Of a DNA stretch of 64,000 nt, positions 1-10,700 are shown in pieces (within the stretch, counting starts at the first letter, position 1; the number at the start of each line of letters is the position of its first letter). Source of the stretch: Neelides folsomi. Taxonomy: Eukaryota > Arthropoda > Collembola > Neelipleona > Neelidae. The notes beneath the pieces are model-generated. The model saw only the letters and a program-made list of their open reading frames with translations, was not told the origin of the DNA and made no database searches. The translations under genes were made by a program, and so were the position numbers. The stretch lies in assembly GCA_034687125.1 (NCBI GenBank), contig JAQGBZ010000042.1, positions 62,001 through 126,000 of the forward strand, in the 5' to 3' direction.

Positions 1-759
1 TATGACAATTAAATTAGAAATATGAATTGATAAATATACATTGATATACTCTTACTAAAAATATTAATCATATTTTAATATTCTTATTGTAACAGGTATG
101 ACATTTTTATATTTAACATCATTTTAATTAACTTACACATGAAATAAAAATCTAAAACACACTCTTAATAATTTGCGTGCAATATATAATTAAAGGAGTT
201 CATATATTATTTCTACAATTTTAAATTCTATATTAAGGCGTGATTAGGTAGTTAATTTGTGTTTAAGAGTTCTAAATATATTTTTAACAAATATATATAT
301 TACGAAAACTAAATTGATTAAAATCTTATTTACAATATTAACTATGTATTTACAAATAAAGGCGTTATATCTACTTTAATTAAAATAAGACTAACATTGG
401 GTAATAAAACAAAGATATCAATTCAGCTTTAAGTTTTGTATACAAGACGTGCGGAAGGAAGCAGGAATTGATATTTAAACTTTCGCTAATGTAAATCTAT
501 AGCTAAAGCATAATATTTATTCTACAATTTTACTTGTGATTATCTTAAAGTGTATTTATAATAGTTAGTGCAACTTGACAAAAAAGTTTAATCTCTTTAT
601 AATTTTAATTATGGTTAAAGGGATATTTTTTAGTTACAATCTTTTGTCAACTTGACTAGAATGGGAAAAATATAATTGATGGAAAGAACATTGAAAGCGT
701 CGTGTGACAATTATAATTAAATCTCCGACTCATCGAACGTACACGTACAAGATTAGTTT
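1..759. other. AT-rich sequence downstream of the RAP1GAP gene
   Basis: Very AT-rich sequence without any frame that looks coding on either strand. I see no repeat boundary or RNA gene in it. It is presumably the 3' flank of the gene or more 3' UTR. Confidence 0.6.
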
Positions 760-1089
760 TTTATTTATAATGTATGTAAATAGCTTTATGGTAAAAGGAT
801 ATAATTTGTATCTTAAAAATTACTCTGATACTTTTTGAACTCATTTCCCAACGAATTCAACTCTCTTAATAATATGGGTGTTTTGGAAAAATTCTCATTT
901 GAGGAAATTTTTGTGTAAAACTCAATACATCGAAGATCGTATGATCCAATGCATCTTCTTTTTAAAAGGAATTTACCAATTACAAGACAATAATAGTTAA
1001 TATATATGATTGTTTCAATTGGCCAATTCAATATCAAATACCGTACATTACAATATAATTTCAGTCAATTTTTTTCCTTCTTTTTAAAA
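760..1089 (-). terminator. Probable 3' UTR with a candidate poly(A) signal
   Basis: After the stop codon the minus strand is plain AT-rich sequence with no conserved frame. The first canonical AATAAA on the minus strand that I see is the TTTATT at 760-765 on the plus strand, about 325 bases past the stop. That would give a modest 3' UTR. The cleavage site is not determined, and AT-rich sequence makes chance signals common. Confidence 0.3.
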
Positions 1090-1224
1090 TTAAACGACGG
1101 AACCTTCAGAGCCATATTCTTTAAGGAGACCTCGTAAACGCTGAATCTCCTTGTTGGCTGACGTGAGATCCGTTGAGAGTTGGAGTTCTTTTTCCTTCAA
1201 CTTTTTAATGTCTCTCTGGCACGT
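1090..1224 (-). CDS. RAP1GAP: RAP1GAP exon J: C-terminal coiled coil and stop
   Basis: Forty-four codons (about residues 713-756) and a TAA stop at 1092-1090 follow a CTTTTTTAG acceptor in phase 0. The sequence TCQRDIKKLKEKELQLSTDL continues to TSANKEIQRLRGLLKEYGSEGSVV. Leucine and isoleucine recur every three to four residues, and with the end of exon I this makes a charged coiled coil of roughly 55 residues at the extreme C-terminus. It could drive dimerisation or partner binding (inference). The mammalian RAP1GAP I know ends soon after the DTGLES motif without such a coil, so this end looks like an invertebrate-type extension. Confidence 0.92.
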   Translation of the reverse strand, partial: TCQRDIKKLKEKELQLSTDLTSANKEIQRLRGLLKEYGSEGSVV

Positions 1225-1510
1225 CTAAAAAGGAAAATAAGGTTAATTTTAATTCAATACTTGTCCCAATAATCCATTAAAAGCTCAATTAATTAAAATA
1301 CAACAACTTCAATTGAACCAAAAAAATAGTATTTTTATAAATAATAATGCGATTTCTATGTTTTTAAGGAATCGAAGTTTATACTATTTGATTCAATGGC
1401 CTTATGTAACTTTATGTAAATTTTAACAAGGACTATTTTGGGTCCTTATAAGGATCCTTATGGTTCTTGCTAATTAAATTAAAAGTGACAATTGGTTAAG
1501 CAACACTTAC

Positions 1511-1832
1511 CACATTTTGTCTCAACAAATCCAACTTGTCGCATTTCAACTTGTTAATTTCCACTTTTAGATTGTCCACTTTCTCATCCTCAATGCATAG
1601 GGAGCATCCTCGCTTGTTCGGCGTGCCTGCAGAAGACATTGACTCAAGACCAGTGTCGGAATCCTCATTGGTAGACCCCTTGATGCATTTTCCACCAGGG
1701 AGAACTCCATTGGAATTCGTCGAGTGATTCTTGTGGTTTTGTCTATGGAAGTGATGATGATGTTGAGACGCCGCCGAACCTTCCAGTTCCTCCGAATTCA
1801 GGGACGAGTCATCGCTCTCGGAAATTCGAATG
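1511..1832 (-). CDS. RAP1GAP: RAP1GAP exon I: acidic/Ser patch, DTGLES motif, coiled coil start
   Basis: One base plus 107 codons (about residues 606-712), between a GCGTAG acceptor and a strong GTG|GTAAGT donor. The order is an acidic Ser-rich patch (SIRISESDDSSLNSEELEG), a His-rich spot (QHHHHFHRQNHKNH), then DTGLESMSSAGTPNKR. The last is nearly identical to DTGLESVSSSGTPHKR in the C-terminal tail of human RAP1GAP, which supports true RAP1GAP orthology rather than another Rap-GAP subfamily. The exon then enters a heptad-like helix, VDNLKVEINKLKCDKLDLLR, with hydrophobics at a/d spacing. That is the first half of a coiled coil completed by exon J. Confidence 0.93.
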
Positions 1833-1993
1833 CTACGCAATTAAAAGACATTATAATTACAGATACAAACCGATGTGAAGTCGAGTGAAATATAAGGGCC
1901 CTCGTTCAGCCTCTCGTCAGGCTCGAGTGGTAATGAGGGTTCAAAGACCTTAGTTAATTAAGTAAATTTATATTTTCGTTATAGGTAACATAC

Positions 1994-2136
1994 CTCGCAG
2001 AACAATGAGGCGGAGTTTCAGGGGATGAAATTGGGCTTGGTGGTCGCTGCTTCCCGGGAATCGTTTCCCCTAATCCGTTCCCATGTCCGTTAATATGAAT
2101 GTGGCCATTTGATTCAACTATTCCGTTCCGGTAGCT
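1994..2136 (-). CDS. RAP1GAP: RAP1GAP exon H: Gly/Asn/Pro-rich tail segment
   Basis: Forty-seven codons plus two bases (about residues 558-605), between a GAATAG acceptor and a GAG|GTATGT donor. It reads SYRNGIVESNGHIHINGHGN followed by GLGETIPGKQRPPSPISSPETPPHCSA. The PPSPISSPETPP stretch holds several Ser/Thr-Pro sites and PxxP-like motifs, so docking or phosphorylation is plausible (inference only). The phase accepts exon G (phase 0) and hands two bases to exon I, where AG+C makes a serine. No domain is recognised; it belongs to the disordered tail typical after the Rap-GAP domain. Confidence 0.85.
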
Positions 2137-2326
2137 CTATTCATTTAAATACATCCCAATTAAAATTACAATGGAAATCACACTTGTTATAAATAAATAT
2201 ATCGAAGTTAAGAAATTAAAAGCAAAGAAAATAAAAGAGAATTTAATTCAATCAGCCATCAATATTTAAGAACAATTGATGATAATGAATTAAAAAGAAG
2301 TAGAGAAAGATGGAAGATAAAGGCAC

Positions 2327-2695
2327 CTGTAGAGTGCTGCTGCTACTGTTGTCAACAAGAGGAGATCCATTCAAACTCACACTGTTTCCATTGTGTCCAT
2401 TCCTCAGCTTCAATGAATTGTTGTGGCTGCCTGAGAACCCATTCGGCTCTCCGTTCACAATGCTCCCATTGGTACTCCCATTGGAGCTTCCATTGGTTTT
2501 GGCCGCCGAGCTTTTGGCCGAACTCAATGCTTTTCGGACCGTTTCCATGAATCGGCTTCCAGCAGAATAGCCACTCCCGCTACTTGTCCCATTTGACCCA
2601 TTTCCATTCTCAATTAATATTGGGCCTAAAAAGTCTTGGGATTTCCTTCGGGCCTCTTCAACTAGAGAACTCAAGAGCGAGGCTCGGGTTCGCAT
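2327..2695 (-). CDS. RAP1GAP: RAP1GAP exon G: helix then Asn/Ser/Gly-rich tail
   Basis: One hundred and twenty-three codons (about residues 435-557), phase 0 at both ends. The start MRTRASLLSSLVEEARRKSQ continues the human helix after KLE (ERTRAALLETLYEEL). After about 25 residues the sequence turns into Asn/Ser/Gly-rich low complexity (GNGSNGTSSGSG, NGSSNGSTNGS, NGFSGSHNNS), broken by a short segment, SRFMETVRKALSSAKSS, that resembles the human FFESFKRVIRSRSQS region. The acceptor TTTCAG follows a good pyrimidine tract. The donor CAG|GTGCCT is weak, but it gives the right phase into exon H. Without splicing here the frame reads 24 more codons to a stop at 2252-2254, so a shorter isoform is possible. 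Confidence 0.88.
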
Positions 2696-3833
2696 CTGAA
2701 AGAGAAAAAAATAAGTATAAGTAAATATCCGATTTGTCAACAAGATGAAAGGAAGGTGAAGAGGAGAGAAAGAGGCTTATTATTTCACTCTTAATGTGAT
2801 TGAGAGGCCTCAGAGATCAAAAGTTCCTACGCAGTTTGTTTCTCCATTCAAAGACATGCAGATCATATTCCTTATTGGCTTCCATAACTTGAAACCAAAG
2901 TCACTAATAGCCTTTCATGGTGGCATAAACAACAAACTACGCCTCACTCTAGAAGATACTTTAACTTTCTCCACATAACATTTACGGATCAAAACTTTCA
3001 ACCTGACAAACAAATGATCCCCCTCAAAAGTTTAATAAAGAGGACCTAATGTTTCAGTATATTATTATTCATTATGTATGTGACATGTCTTTTAAAATGT
3101 ATTTATATGAGCATTATTTGAATCTGTGTCACATTTAATATTTAAAGGGTTGAGGGCGAAAATTCGTTATGTTATTAGTGACACACAACAAAGTTCTTTG
3201 TATCCCTCACGTTTCAAACTGGAATTATGAGAATGACACTTTTGGTTTATAAAGACAACCTTTCTTTTGATCAATGTGACATTGGGAAATGTTTGAAGGT
3301 CGAGGACAAATTATAAATTGGTGAAAACAAACAAATTTAATATTGGAAACAATCAAGTTCAATGGCAAATTGGGGATGGCAAGTGCAGATGAAACCGCAA
3401 AGGAATTAAAACCTCCGGGAAAAGACTTTCAAACACTATCAGAGTGAAACGTGACAAAAGTGTCAAGTTGAGAGTCGACATAGGTTTGAAAGGCCAAAGA
3501 GCTTTACACGTCTCCCGCACATCAAATAAAGGTAGGTATTAAAGGCTTACTAATTAAAACAACGTCTCGCCTAGCTCAATTACAACAAAAAGTTTTCCAA
3601 TTTAAAAAGAGAACAAGAGGAAAATAGGAGAGGTAAATACACATTGGCCCATTTTTCACAAAATTGGAACAAAGTTGTTAAATAAAACTCAGTCTAGGCA
3701 TTTTTTCATTATCTCATTTCTCCGTCCTTCGGACCGGGACCATATATCACTAATTCATATACCGGGTCATATAAATCATATAACAAACTTAAATGTAATA
3801 ATAGTGAAACAGGAGGCGGAAATTGATTCATAC
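2696..3833 (-). other. Intron F-G of RAP1GAP
   Basis: This 1,138-bp intron has a GTATGA donor and a TTTCAG acceptor after a CT-rich tract. The interior shows no supported exon, repeat or RNA gene. Confidence 0.85.
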
Positions 3834-3999
3834 CTCCAATTTTGAAAATTTATCCGCCTTGTAGCACGCTGACTCAGCATTGATGAGCTTCGTGAGGAGA
3901 AATTCCCGAAATTCAGGCCCATCTGAGAAGATCGGTGGTGAGGGGAGCGGAGGTCCAAAGAAGGGCACATCATCCCTTGCCGTGACGTTGACCTTGTAC
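3834..3999 (-). CDS. RAP1GAP: RAP1GAP exon F: end of the Rap-GAP domain
   Basis: One base completes the split lysine codon from exon E, then 55 codons follow (about residues 380-434), between a ATTAG acceptor and a GAG|GTATGA donor. The sequence [20 protein letters not shown] is close to the human [20 protein letters not shown], and [20 protein letters not shown] matches the [20 protein letters not shown] helix almost residue for residue. It ends KADKFSKLE, where human reads KAEKFAKLE. This is the C-terminal border of the catalytic domain. The intron before it is only 217 bp. Confidence 0.97.
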
Positions 4000-4216
4000 C
4001 TAATACGACAGAGTAAAACAACAAGTTGTTATTAAGGCTCATCTTCCAGCACACCCACGTTCCCCACTTCATCGTCCTCAAGTTAGTCCTGGGAAACAAA
4101 AAGGGAATCTCGCGTCGCTCAGACCACCCTAGTTGAATCTTTTAAACATTGTATCCCAGAGGAGATGAAGGGTCCCCCACTAAAGGCTAGAATCAGATAA
4201 AGAACCAAGGACTCAC

Positions 4217-4731
4217 TTCGTGTCAGGCCCATGTGGATCGATGACCTCAACCACGATGAAGGCGTGAAGGAAATGCGAGGCGATCATGTCGGGAGAAAAC
4301 GGTGTGTTTTCTTCTTGGAAGATCACAGCGACGATGTCGTTCCCGATGTGCCGCTTCCTTTGCAGCTGCTGAGGGTCTGAGTCCATGAAGGGCAACAGAG
4401 TTGAGACATGGAACATGATTTCTCTGTTTTGGAACAAGACGTAGACGCTCTCTTCGCCCGTTTGCCCATGGAGATTGTCGAGCCCGCCGCGGTAGCCTTT
4501 GTGGCCCCTAAGGGAGATCCGATCCCCGAGGATCTCCAGGAAAGTGTCAAGGGGCAAGGATTCCTTGTTACTGAACAATTCCTCCTCAGTTGTGTTTCCT
4601 TGTTTCTGGCACACGACCCCGAATTTGTACGTGGAGACGAGGACGTGCTCGTCGTAGGCGACGATGAGATCCGAAGCTCGAGGACACACCATTGGACTAA
4701 ATTTGTCCGACGTCACGTCTTCGTTAAGAAG
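4217..4731 (-). CDS. RAP1GAP: RAP1GAP exon E: catalytic Rap-GAP core
   Basis: This is the largest exon, 171 codons plus two bases (about residues 208-379), between a TTATAG acceptor and a GAA|GTGAGT donor. It begins [20 protein letters not shown] and holds the family signatures [46 protein letters not shown] and [13 protein letters not shown]. The catalytic helix [18 protein letters not shown] contains the asparagine thumb (about Asn338, codon 4341-4339), equivalent to Asn290 of human Rap1GAP. The Lys-Arg-His just before it is also kept. The asparagine replaces the missing catalytic glutamine when the GAP works on Rap GTPases. [17 protein letters not shown] follows. All key residues I know of are intact, so an active enzyme is expected. 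The exon is visibly more GC-rich than its introns, and several shadow frames on both strands are therefore open. Confidence 0.98.
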
Positions 4732-7700
4732 CTATAAAAATAATAATAATTATTTTCTCTGCTCAAATTACAATTCACCATATTTTAAATTTTATTAAAA
4801 TTATGCATCAGGTGCAGTTTTATGAATCCAAGAGCCATAATAATTTTTTGAATGTTATGAATTAACATAAAAAGAATTGGTGGGAAGAGGAGAACTACAG
4901 AAATAGAATTTATTTGAGCAGAACACCTGGGTGAGAGGTAAAAGGAGAAGTGTGTCCGGTGAATATTAAGGAATCTAAGGGAATACGAGATGAAAAGTGA
5001 GGACATAAATTAGAAAAGGGGCTGACTCGCCCTCTAATTCACAAGACGTTCCAAATGGGCAGAGAAGGATAAATCTCAAACACTCGACCTAAATTATGAT
5101 GCAACTCTCTACAACCCTCCGATTCTGTTCAGATGAAATATTTGAGCTTAATATAATCTCAAACTCTCATTTAATAAGCTTCAACAAAATAAATCCATCT
5201 TTTATTTATAACCCTCCTTTCTCTTTTCAACTAACTATCAAATACTTTTTTTTATCATTTTGATCATATTCATGCAACAAGAAAATCCTAATGTTATTGT
5301 ACCATATAGTATAATGTATGGTACTTACTATGAAATATTCAGTCTGTGCATATTAGGTATATTCATCACTTAAGAAAAATCCTCTTTTATATTTGACCGA
5401 CCAGAGTTTCAATATGATGATGATCTTACTTTATCACACATCGGTCTCTCAATTAATGACTCCAAGTCGAATGGTCATTTTTTATGCCCCCACTTTTATT
5501 ATTTATCCTCAAGCACGCGTGAGGTAATTAAACATTTGTATATACAAAATTGGCTTTATAAAAGTCTCCCGGTCTCAAGTCTGTATCCAATCATCTGTAA
5601 TAAAGAAAATCTCCAGCCAATTCCCAACCACTTCAACATTAAGAATCTTAAATCTTCAATATCCAACACACTCGAATTAATAAGTATAGAAATGATTATA
5701 GTAAAAATGATTTTTTATAACCATTATATATTTTTATGATGAGCCTTGGCCCAATATAGGACTTTGGTCCATCTTCATATAATTTAACAATAAGTTCCTC
5801 TAATTCTACATATGCTATCTTGAGTCAAATCTCCCTTCTTGGAATGTAAGTAAGGAATACAAGTGTTCTTTTCATGAAGCTAATTTATTCTAAGGCCCCG
5901 TCCAACGAGTCACTCCGCGTCTTCTGCCTTCTTCTCCATTGTAGTGTAATTGCGGTCTATTATGGGGGCCCTTGACTTTACTCCTATTATATCATTACAA
6001 AAGTTTCAACTCCTTCCCAACCTTCTCGTCCCAGGAGCCCTTTTCTCATATTTTCCTCCTCTTCGGGAAGAGCTCGAGGGTCTAAAAGGAAAGTGTCTGG
6101 ATGGAGGGCTGATGATGAAACCCAAGGAAGCCTCATCGTCTCGCCAAGAGGGAAAATAACCCTAGATCATGATGCCTGATCCGTTCCCTTAATGTGTTTG
6201 TGTATCTCATCAAGATGTTTTGATATACATCTATGTATAAGTATCTATGTAGGGCCAAAGCTTTTGCTTAGGGCACAAGTAACAATAGGACTCACGATGA
6301 GAGTGAAATAAAACGTAAGTCTCCTTAAGTACTGGTCTGTGTACGAGTTCCATGTTCCGTGTAACTACTCCTCTAAACATTTGCTTCAAAACAACTTTTG
6401 GAGCAAAAAGGGAAGGTAAAACAGGAGGACGAAGCAGTGTGGTAGCCACAAGGCTCCATTGCTCTCCTCCAATTTCATCCCAGAATTATCCTAATAAATT
6501 TTAATTTTATCTTTACTATTGTCAAGTAAGAACTACGTTGGCCGTATAATATTTTATCCTAACATTATTTCTTCCGTTGACCACAACACAGATTTCAATT
6601 TATAAAAAAGTCCCAATAAACCCATATATAAACCTTTTTGTAGATTAAACAACAGCTCTGCCTTTATTTTCATTTAACTCCTACTCTATTATTTCACCTT
6701 AATGCTTTCATATATTGTATGCTTCATTGCCTCCAATGCTCCTGGAGTAAAATAATAATAATAAATATACTTTTGCTCCATAGTCATAAGTAGGCTATAA
6801 GGAATAAATCAAATTTTTTCTAATGCTCCAATTTACACAGAAGATCAATTATTTGCATTTAATAATAGACCAACATCATCTCATTTTCTCGTTGTATAAA
6901 AATAGTAAGATTGGGGAAGACAGGTCGACACGTCAATGCGTAAGACGTAAAAATGAATAAAGGCCCATATGTAGAGCCCCAGGTCCCTTTAAATGTTTTT
7001 GGGGCGAAGAACCATAATTTGAACAAATAGTTGTTTCACCCGCCCCTTGAAACATTGCTTTTTAAATGACTCAGTTGAAGGGAGAGGAGGAGAAAAAAGG
7101 TCCTGACCCGCCGGTCCGTTCCGGCCTCCGAACTCTCCCTCTACTTTATTGTTATTAGGGAGCCTTCCCCGTCAAATGATCCTCACATTCATCAGGTTTT
7201 TACTTAAGCCTCAACTCCTTCCACGCCCCCAAAACATCGGTTTAAAAAGTTGAGCCCATTTATTCATTCTGCGCAGACCGGGTGACTCAACGTTTAAAAG
7301 ATTACACACTTCCCCAATGCCTCAACTGCCTCATTACAAAAGAAGGCCCCAGCATTATTCTTCAAAGCGGAGATAATTGGACTTTCTCGCATGTAATTCG
7401 ATTCTCTTAAATCCAGACCCTAATGGTTCCTTCATCCCATAGGTCACTTACTCTAATTGACACGAGTCGAAAAGGGTCTAAAAGAATAAAGGAGATTGAA
7501 GAACCTTCATTTTATCTCAGCTCATTGTCAGTTGGGGGAGAGAGATTCAGATCCAAATTTAATTTTATTATGCTAATCGTGTTCTACCTTTGGTCGAGTC
7601 ATTAAGGATCATCGAACACTTTAGGTATTTATCTTTTTTGGTTAATGATAGGGACACACCTGCCAAAGGATTAAATACCTCCACCACTGTCTATTAAATA

Positions 7701-10700
7701 CTCCCCTTAAAATACTCTCACGAACGGTTTGTCTCTTTTCAAAATATTAATATTCTTCCTATCTGCTCCAGAGAGATTGAAGTGAAGAGTAATGAGTCTC
7801 AAGCAATGTATTATCCTCAGAGTGAAATATGTAATTAGTTAAATTACTAATTGCTCATCCATCATCTAATGAAGTTAGCCTTATAATTAGCCCTCTATGC
7901 TCAAGCCCATTATCCATTAAAGTAAGCTTTTAAAGCAGGGCATTTAATTATTCTCCGGATTTGAAATTCCTTTAATAGAGTCACTATCTCCCATCTAATA
8001 TTAAGTTATATATCTGTAAATAAATATACCCAACTTCATAAGTATCCATATATGCAAATTATACTGGTACACATTATATAAATAAATATTATCCAACCCA
8101 AGCGTATTAATATCATATGAGCACTTTAAACTCCTCATTTCCTTAATTTTTCTCTCAGGCGTTATTTCCTTCCACGCACTTTAGCTCCCTAATTGGGTCA
8201 AAAAGATCCTTAAAATGGATTTTTATTCTAATGAAATGGATCCCTTAAAAGGTAAAGAAAAAGCCGAAAGAGGAAGAATGTGGCAAAGGTACCCCTTTTA
8301 GTGTCTACGGGTTGTTCGTTGGGAGTCGTAATGAGCGGCCAGTGAAGGCCCATTGTGTTTCTCCCATCTTACATTTATATAATAATGAAAGGCCTTTTCA
8401 TTTGTTCCTTCTTCCTTTGATCAGGAATTGGATGGAGCAACATACACACATGGATTGGTTATATACCATACACAATAGTACCAATTATACCCGGTATACC
8501 CATTGTTAGATAGTACCAATATTAAATCTCCGTATCTACTTTATGGATGAATCATTATTAGGGATCCTTGTCTCGAATGTTATGTGAGGTGAGGTCAGGC
8601 GGGCGTAGGGTCATAATTGATGGAATTAAACTCGCGGAGCTGCAGGTGGATTGAGATTCATCGAGATTCATCAAAGGAGAAAAAAGGGCCGCTGAAGGGC
8701 CCAGACTTCATTCTCCAAATTTACCTCACTCTGCTTCCCAACGTTGGATCACTGTGGGTGGGCTTGGGGGCACTCCATTACATCACCTCCATCTTTCTCA
8801 GATCAATCCATTTGAACGAGAGAGAATCTTCACAAGTCTTACATGAAGATAGGATCCTTAAACTCTTCCAAGGGTTGAATCATGTCTGTCAACAGTATTT
8901 TTGGCCCAGAAGCCGCAATTACAATTGGAGAAAAGGAGGAATAAATTATTCAAGTAATCCATGTCTCGACTACTTATTAAGTAATAATTTAAGCTTCCGT
9001 AAAAATATAAACTGGTTGGAAATTAATTTCACTATCATTATCATATAAAGAATCAAAGGAATCAAAAGATGATCTCATTTCTTTTTACATACGTTAACAT
9101 GCACCAGATTCATCCTAATTCAAACCGAATCAAAATGAATGCAAAATGACAAGTTTGAAACCCAAGCAGTGAAAAACTAATAAAACTTTTTTATACAATA
9201 AATAAAAAAATAAGCATGTACTTTCGCGTCGTTTAAGCTCTTGACATCCCGCGTTTTAGGAACAGCATTTAGATTGACATAACTTTAATTACTATAGATT
9301 GTAAAATATGTTAATCTAAATGCTGTTCTAAAACGCGGGATGTCAAGAGTTCGAACGACGCGAGAGTATATTAACATCACCGCAAGTTTCGAAATTTTAA
9401 TGTAAAATTCATAGCGGAGTCAATTAATTTTTTTCCAATTCTCAAATGGTCCTTGATGTTTTGAAAGTAAATAAATATTTGTAAAACCATACAAAAAGAA
9501 CAACACCCCAAGAGAAAGTGAAAAGAGCTAAAAATGATTAAGTGGGGTGACGTAGCGTCAAGAGGACTTTTTATAATAAAAAATTCTTAACGCTTCATTT
9601 TCACATTTTCATCCCGTTTCTCTATTAAATTATTATTGAGTGCTCCAATGCCTTCAAGGAATATACACAAACATTCAGAAATAATGCTTCAAGGGAAAAA
9701 AGTCTAAAATGAGCCTCAATTCACTCAGCAGTAGTTGCGAAATGATATTTGAAAAGACAAAGTCAAACATAAACCATTATTGTATGTATGATATTTAAAT
9801 ATAAAATGTAAAATGTGACAGTCAGTCGAGGACTCACACTATGAAATCCTCATCCGTAATAAAAACATTTCGTTATTAAAGATCTCCGCAAAGAATAAAT
9901 TCTTATGTAAATCCACGCAAGCCCATCTCATAAGAATACCTTACATGAAGAATTTTAACAAGTTTATATTGTGGCAGGAAGGTATGGCCACCAAACATCC
10001 TTTTAGCCAATTCTTCTCCAAACATTATTTCTCATTTTTATGACATGGAGTGAGGTCCTTGGAGAGGCCAAGCCTTTTTGCAAATTCACGTCAAATTATA
10101 TTATCCTTTCTCGTAGTTACAAAGCGGCAAGGAGGCGGACTTCTCTTTTCCTCTTCAATACATCCAAATGGATCTTCTCCATTTATCTCTCAAGTTCCTC
10201 ACACCTCCATTGGAAAATCCTTATGTTACATCCATACATGAACATAAGATCTATCATTTACTTTTATCTCCTACTTACACCCATAATCCCAACCCCAAAT
10301 ATGACCCATCAAATATGATCTTTTTGAAAAATAATAATAACATACAATAATGGTAACGTAATGCAAAACTGCAAAAGTAATGTGTAATTTGCCAAATTCT
10401 TATAACTATACATTCATCTAATATTCCAATCCTAGTTTTTATTGTGTATAGGGCCCAAATTGCCAAATTCCTCCAAGATAAATGAGATAATAAAAATGGG
10501 AAATGACCATCAATTTGTTCCAGGATCCTCCTGGAGCTAAAAGGGAGAGTTGGCCATGTACAACGCCATTGTAAAAAGAATCTTCCCATGACTAACTCGA
10601 TCTCACAAGGTCCTAACAACCAAATGCCTATCTCTCTCCAATTCTTCTAGCAAAGGAATGACTTTGAGGTTGAAGAGAATAATACACTTAGAATAATCCA

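Noticed and set aside
4323-4737. Open frames on both strands overlapping exon E, including a 109-codon antisense frame
   Set aside because: They are shadows of the GC-richer catalytic exon; the minus-strand frame with clear Rap-GAP motifs is the real one.
8617-9048. 143-codon plus-strand open frame
   Set aside because: No domain or motif, and it ends in AT-rich Ile codons; judged a chance frame in the intron.
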